Positions 43,665 through 47,763 of a DNA stretch of 47,763 bases are shown piece after piece. The stretch is from NCBI GenBank assembly GCA_003427395.1, contig BFEA01000531.1, forward strand, positions 1,032,315 through 1,080,077, given 5' to 3'. Source of the stretch: Chara braunii. Its lineage: Eukaryota > Streptophyta > Charophyceae > Charales > Characeae. The position numbers and the translations under genes were made by a program. The first letter of the stretch is position 1; the number at the start of each line of letters is the position of its first letter. The notes below the pieces were generated by a model that searched no databases, was not told the DNA's origin, and saw only the letters and a program-made list of their open reading frames with translations.

Positions 43665-44060
43665 TCTTCTCCTCCCTCCTCCCTCCTCCCTCCTCCCTCC
43701 TCCCTCCTCACTTCCCTCCTCCCTCCTCACTTCCCCCCTCCCTCCTTCCTTCCCTGAGTCCAACTGGATTACAGGGAATCAGGATAAGTGAGATCTGACA
43801 CCTGAAATCAACTGTGACCTCCATCTAGTTCTTCCCCTGCACATAATTTCTTGGTTCTCCTCCCTCCTCCCTCCTCCTTTCCCTCCTCCTTTCCCTCCTC
43901 CCTCCTCCCTCCTCCCTCCTTCCTCCTTCCTCCTCCCTCTTCCTTCCTCCCTTTTCCCTCCTCTCCCCTCCCTCCTCCCTCCTTCCTTCCCTGAATTCAA
44001 CTGGATTACAGGCAATCAGGATAAGTGGGATCTGACACATGAAATAAGCTGTGACGTCCA
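43665..44060. repeat. About 240-bp duplication containing (CCTCCCT)n
   Basis: Two units each hold a 7-bp CTCCTCC/CCTCCCT array (43670-43755 and 43857-43995) followed by a shared unique flank. The flank reads CCTTCCTTCCCTGA..CAACTGGATTACAGG.AATCAGGATAAGTG, and ends TCTTCCCCTGCACATAAT. The copies differ by a few substitutions and array length. Confidence 0.85.
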
Positions 44061-44064
44061 TCTA

Positions 44065-44251
44065 CCTCTTCCCCTGCACATAATGGCCCCCATCATCGTG
44101 AGATTGCATTTGAACCGGAATAGGGTTTGTACTTTGTTATAGGCATTCATAATGATGGGGGGTTATTATAGACATTCATAATGATGGGGGGTTATGTTTA
44201 TTATAGACATTCATAATGATGGGGGGTTATGTTGTTAGGGGGGGAAGAAGG
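44065..44251. mobile_element. Possible TA-flanked MITE with internal triplication
   Basis: TA at 44063-44064 and 44252-44253. The left CCTCTTCCCC...CCCCCATCAT pairs imperfectly with the inverted right end CCTTCTTCCCCCCC...CCCCCCATCAT. Inside, a roughly 32-38 bp unit (ACATTCATAATGATGGGGGG) is repeated three times. The ends resemble the CCGTCTTC family. Confidence 0.5.
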
Positions 44252-44386
44252 TAATCGACGGAGCAAAAAGGCAGTTGCTTTTTGGGTCGACCAACAAGGG
44301 TTTAGTGGAGTTGCACGGGGAGCGAAGTAAGTGGGCCTGGAACGCCATCCTGATCAAATTCGCGTAGTCTCACTACGGGAGAAGGA

Positions 44387-44447
44387 TTCCATTCCATTCC
44401 ATTCCATTCCATTCCATTCCATCTCTTATCTTATCTTATCTTATCTG
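44387..44447. repeat. (ATTCC)n and (TTATC)n microsatellites
   Basis: Seven ATTCC units followed by CTC and about four TTATC units. Confidence 0.93.
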
Positions 44448-44579
44448 ATTAGCACATGACGTTCTCCACCTTGGCAACGGCTCCCACGGGCTCTGGTCAG
44501 CAGAGCAGCTCCGTCGAAGAGATCACAGAAGACGCTTCTTTCGCAAATCTCTCTCTCTCTCTCTCTCTCACTCCTAGTA

Positions 44580-44735
44580 CCGCCGTCTTCCCGTGGACAC
44601 AATGCACCCTGGTCATCAATGTATACAAACTATGGTTTCGGTCCCATACAGTAATGACGAGGGTGCATACAAACTATGTTTTCGGTCCCATACAGTCATG
44701 ATGACGAGGGTGCATTGTGCTCAGGGGGAAGACGG
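44580..44735. mobile_element. TA-flanked MITE, CCGTCTTC family, with internal duplication
   Basis: TA at 44578-44579 and 44736-44737. The left CCGTCTTCCC..GACACAATGCACCCT (after three extra bases, CCG) is inverted at the right (GGGTGCATTGTGCTC..GGGGGAAGACGG). An internal segment CATACAAACTATG..TTTCGGTCCCATACAG is duplicated, lengthening it to 156 bp. A sister copy lies at 45165-45273. Both sit next to (TC)n tracts, so the whole block may have been duplicated. Confidence 0.75.
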
Positions 44736-45114
44736 TAGGACGGTAGGTTAAACCACCACCAGTGTCAGTGTGTACATCCTCGTCTTCCGCCTCTTTTTGC
44801 CGACAGGAGCGGAGTCCCTCTCCGTGCCAAGCTTTGCCGCCGAACGAGTCCCCAGCGCGGCGGTTTTTTTTTCCCCTCTTTTGGCTGGTGGCTGCCAGCC
44901 ATTTCCATTTCGGCCCGGTAGCACTCTTCATCTCAACTTTTTTGCGGAACGACGACTCATTCTCGATTGATTCTCAAGTTTGCCCCGGGCGGCGGCGGTG
45001 TACTTGTTGTGGTTTAAGCAAAACTTGAGGCGTATAATGTTGTTGTCGTACATGACTCGGAACAATCCATGGTGAAGGTAAACAGTTCACAAAAAAAACA
45101 CTTCGTCTTCCGCA

Positions 45115-45145
<31 letters not shown>

Positions 45146-45164
45146 TTCTCTCTTCCCCCTAGTA

Positions 45165-45273
45165 CCAACGTCTTCCCGTGGACACAATGCACCCTGATCA
45201 TCGGTGTATTCAAACTATGTTTTCGGTCCCATACATTCATGACGAGGGTGCATTGTGCTCGGGGCGAAGACGG
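45165..45273. mobile_element. TA-flanked MITE, CCGTCTTC family, 109 bp
   Basis: TA at 45163-45164 and 45274-45275. The left end CCAACGTCTTCCCGTGGACA and the right end GTGCTCGGGGCGAAGACGG form the inverted repeat, with ACAATGCACCCT/AGGGTGCATTGT as the perfectly paired core. Single internal unit, unlike the copy at 44580-44735. Confidence 0.78.
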
Positions 45274-45275
45274 TA

Positions 45276-46245
45276 GGTTAAGTAACTTCAGGCGTATAAA
45301 GACGCAGAAGGCTCGGAACAAACCATGGTGAAGGTAAGAGTTTGTGCTTTGCTGTTTTTTTTTTTTTTTTTTTTTTTCCCTGTGCTTGTTCTTTCCTCCT
45401 GTGGTCTGTAAAGATACATAGTAGAGTGGTGTGTGCATCGAGGGCGAGGTCCCCTTTACCTGGATTGTGAGATCCTGACCATAGATTAGATTACAAGGAT
45501 CAGCCTCCACAAATGGAAAATGGAGGTAGCCGGGGTTGTTGTGTATGTGGTCGGGACGACAGCACAGATGCATCGTGTGTTAGTCGGATAGCATGCGCTG
45601 ACGATGTATGTGACCTTGGTTTGGTGGTGTGTGCAGGATCGCGCCACGGTGCTGGTGGACATGGTCTTTCCCGAAGCCTCCTTGGATGCCTCGATTACAG
45701 CCTCTCCCTTTCCCTCTCCTCTTCCCACTCTGTGTATGATTGCTACTCGAATGTGTGCCATGGCGCTATAGACAAGATTGCTATCTCTCTTCTCCTCCTA
45801 AGCGGCAGCTGCAGTTATGCCGGAAGCTGCGGCTATGGCGGAATCGTCCCCGTAGTGTGATCTGCAGCCGTCGTCTTCTTCTGTATACTTCTGTGGACAA
45901 GACGATGGGTTGGTGGTGCGGGTCCTCTGGAAGGGTCTCAAATTTGGTGGCTCGATCTGAACGGTTCAAAAAGGGGATCAATGGTAGCTGTAAGCTGAAG
46001 GCTGATGTGGATGTGGAAAGCAACTTAGGAGGAGCAATCAAGCACTTTTTGCCACTCGGACACCCTTATCGGCGGTGTAATCGGTACAATCTTGGCTTGT
46101 TTGCAGAGTGCCAGCGTACTCGTGCTCTTCCGTGCTGCGTGGACTCAGTTTCACGCTGCCTGCGGCGGATGATTACAACCATTGATTGGTGATCTGCTTC
46201 CTCTGGGCAGTGGTTTATGACTGCCAAGCTTCTTGTGCAGTCTCA
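45276..46245. other. No gene recognised
   Basis: Mixed sequence with a poly(T) run at 45354-45377. Plus frames at 45513-45860 and 45740-46192 overlap each other and opposite-strand frames and show no family motif. The sequence AACAATCCATGGTGAAGGTAA near 45062 recurs near 45318 and marks the edge of the local block duplication. Confidence 0.4.
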
Positions 46246-46249
46246 CAAT

Positions 46250-46315
46250 CCATCTCCTCTTCCTCCTTCCTCCTCTTCCTCCTCCTCCTCCTCCTCGTCC
46301 TCCTCTTACAGATAC
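46250..46315. repeat. (TCC)n-rich tract
   Basis: Imperfect TCC/TCT trinucleotides. No gene. Confidence 0.85.
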
Positions 46316-46493
46316 GGTTGCAGCTACCTCGATACCGTGATTTGATGTAATGGGAAGGGCATCACAAGGTTGTCAACAGTAGCTGGCTGCAATCCTTCCC
46401 CTTCATCTCGGGTCCTTACCCTTGTTGAAAGATCTGCAGGTTGTTGCGCTGCTTGGGGAATCTTTTGGCTATGGCTGGGGTCTTGAGCGACAT

Positions 46494-46802
46494 TCATTCT
46501 GGACACTTCATCCGTGTCTTCATCATTGTCCTGATCTCTTTTCCATCCTCGTTGATCATTAAACCATCCTTATCCTCGTCTTGATCTTCATCCCGATCTA
46601 CATCTTCATCCTTATCCAGATCCTTATCAACGTCCTTGTCCATATCATCATCAACTGCAGTGAGTTGTGCAAAGGCCGCTCTTCCAAAAAACAGTGTCTG
46701 TTGTAAAGTAACGGACAGAATACTCAGCCCTGTGGGCCATTTTGGAAATGCTAGATTGACAATTCCAGTGCAAAAAAACAGGTGGTTGCCTGCGGCCTGC
46801 AC
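46494..46802 (-). CDS. Unrecognised 102-codon frame with Asp-rich repeat
   Basis: An open minus frame with a central stretch rich in Asp and Lys/Glu/Arg (VDDDMDKDVDKDLDKDEDVD near 46655-46596). It could be an acidic low-complexity or calcium-binding-like segment, but the underlying DNA is a degenerate GAT/AAG hexamer repeat that alone would keep the frame open. No start context, splice sites or domain identified. Weak call. Confidence 0.15.
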   Translation of the reverse strand: MQAAGNHLFFCTGIVNLAFPKWPTGLSILSVTLQQTLFFGRAAFAQLTAVDDDMDKDVDKDLDKDEDVDRDEDQDEDKDGLMINEDGKEIRTMMKTRMKCPE

Positions 46803-46819
46803 GCGAGCAGCGTGTAGGT

Positions 46820-47374
46820 ATGGTTTGCGAGATGGCCGTAGTTATTCCGCAAAGTACATATGGCTTTCCCGTCCTCACCGCCCTTGCTAGTGGCGGTGGG
46901 GGCAAATCGGGCAAATTACAGTCCGACTTTCCTGTTGTTTGGTCATTCCCAAGAACCCTAGGAGGGTCCTCCAGTTTAGCTGGGGAGGACGGACATGATG
47001 GCAGCACTTTGTCGTTGAAAGATAAAAATAATCATAAGCGGTTGCAGCAAGCTCTGACATGTGTTGGATGCCGGCGGCGCAAAGGCGGCACCTTTCTTAT
47101 CCAGGCCTGTGGTTCTGAGCTGGCCAGTTCTGCTTCGGAGGGCCCCATTTCTGCGTTGGCATTCCAGACAGCTTGGGTTGGTGGCGGCAATGACAAGTCA
47201 GGTTGCAGGGCCTTGCCTGGTGGAAGCTCTCCTCATGTCTGCACGACACGGCATCACTGGCAGTGGCGGCGGCGTAAGCATGGAAAAGCAGTTTATGCCA
47301 CTGCACAACGACAGCATGTCACGGATGGAACTGTGGCGGTGCCGATTGATTTCTACCAGGTGTGTGCTGATTGA
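46820..47374 (+). CDS. Unrecognised 184-codon frame
   Basis: The longest non-repeat plus frame in the right part of the window (start ATGGTTTGCGAGATGGCC). Composition is Gly/Ser-rich with scattered Cys/His (CVGCRRRKGG near residue 80), but no known domain. A shorter frame overlaps it at 47061-47390. It could be a piece of an exon of a spliced gene or chance. I would not treat it as a gene without transcript support. Confidence 0.15.
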   Translation: MVCEMAVVIPQSTYGFPVLTALASGGGGKSGKLQSDFPVVWSFPRTLGGSSSLAGEDGHDGSTLSLKDKNNHKRLQQALTCVGCRRRKGGTFLIQACGSELASSASEGPISALAFQTAWVGGGNDKSGCRALPGGSSPHVCTTRHHWQWRRRKHGKAVYATAQRQHVTDGTVAVPIDFYQVCAD

Positions 47375-47620
47375 TACATTCTTGCACTGATTGAGGGGTA
47401 TGCTGAGGGGAAACGTATTCAGAAGGGTGGCATATGTTGAGAAAAATGCGCGTTAAAGGGGATTGTGTCTGTTAGAAAGAGGAATGGCATTCAATGAATG
47501 CAGCATTGCTAGGTGTTGGCAGACGGCACATATCCCGAAGATTGCTGAGTGACAAGAAAAGAACTAATTGCATGGCCACTGAAAGAGAAGGGAGGGAGAA
47601 GAAAAGGAAGTGGTATGCTC

Positions 47621-47705
47621 TGTGTATGCATTATTTTGTTTCCCATCTGTTGCATCTCTCTCTCTCTCTCTCTTTCTGTGTATGCATTATTTTGTTTCCC
47701 ATCTG

Positions 47706-47763
<58 letters not shown>
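47621..47763. repeat. 56-bp tandem duplication and terminal (TC)n
   Basis: TGTGTATGCATTATTTTGTT...GTTGCATCTC is present at 47621 and again at 47677, each followed by (TC)n. The second TC run continues to the window end. Confidence 0.95.

Overview
This is a repeat-dense eukaryotic nuclear window, most likely from a plant or a streptophyte alga such as a charophyte. The taxon is a guess. It rests on two decayed L1/RTE-type LINEs with plant-like ORF1/ORF2 architecture, a long-LTR retrotransposon primed by a plant-type tRNA-Asp, many small TA-flanked MITEs and very long (TC)n tracts. I see no bacterial operons, CRISPR arrays, rRNA genes or intact protein-coding gene. The window starts and ends in (TC)n, which suggests the contig was broken by microsatellites.

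Layout. 1-4.7 kb: simple repeats, a fold-back element with an adjacent perfect 50-bp palindrome, two tRNA-derived SINE copies, a broken MITE and a 3 x 137-bp tandem repeat. 4.9-13.2 kb: LINE-1, a decayed minus-strand LINE ORF2, split by a 4.6-kb solo LTR (5458-10056). The solo LTR is flanked by a CCGC duplication, and its removal rejoins the LINE reading frame. 13.8-14.63 kb: a decayed minus-strand coding remnant with an RYVDD reverse-transcriptase-like motif. 14.63-20.66 kb: LINE-2, a nearly full-length minus-strand LINE with ORF1 carrying a CCHC knuckle and ORF2 carrying EN and RT. It is broken by a 521-bp MITE, a 145-N gap and (TC)n. 21.35-34.71 kb: a complete minus-strand LTR retrotransposon of 13.4 kb. 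Its two LTRs are 5.2-5.5 kb, its internal region is only 2.7 kb, it has a near-perfect tRNA-Asp primer-binding site and GCGT target duplications, and its only recognisable gene is a decayed gag. 34.7-37.8 kb: T/G-rich unclassified DNA, a tRNA-headed element and a Harbinger-like MITE. 37.8-47.76 kb: lower-copy sequence with SINE and MITE copies, G/A- and C/T-rich minisatellites, a sequencing-adapter artefact flanked by a perfect 131-bp duplication, and three weak exon candidates on the plus strand.

How the parts relate. Nesting gives a relative chronology: LINE-1 is older than the solo LTR inside it; LINE-2 is older than the 521-bp MITE inside its RT; the long-LTR element is older than the 521-bp MITE in its 3' LTR, because the 5' LTR still holds the empty TA site. 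The most interesting object is the pol-less element with LTRs twice as long as its internal region. No novel enzymatic or defence system was found.
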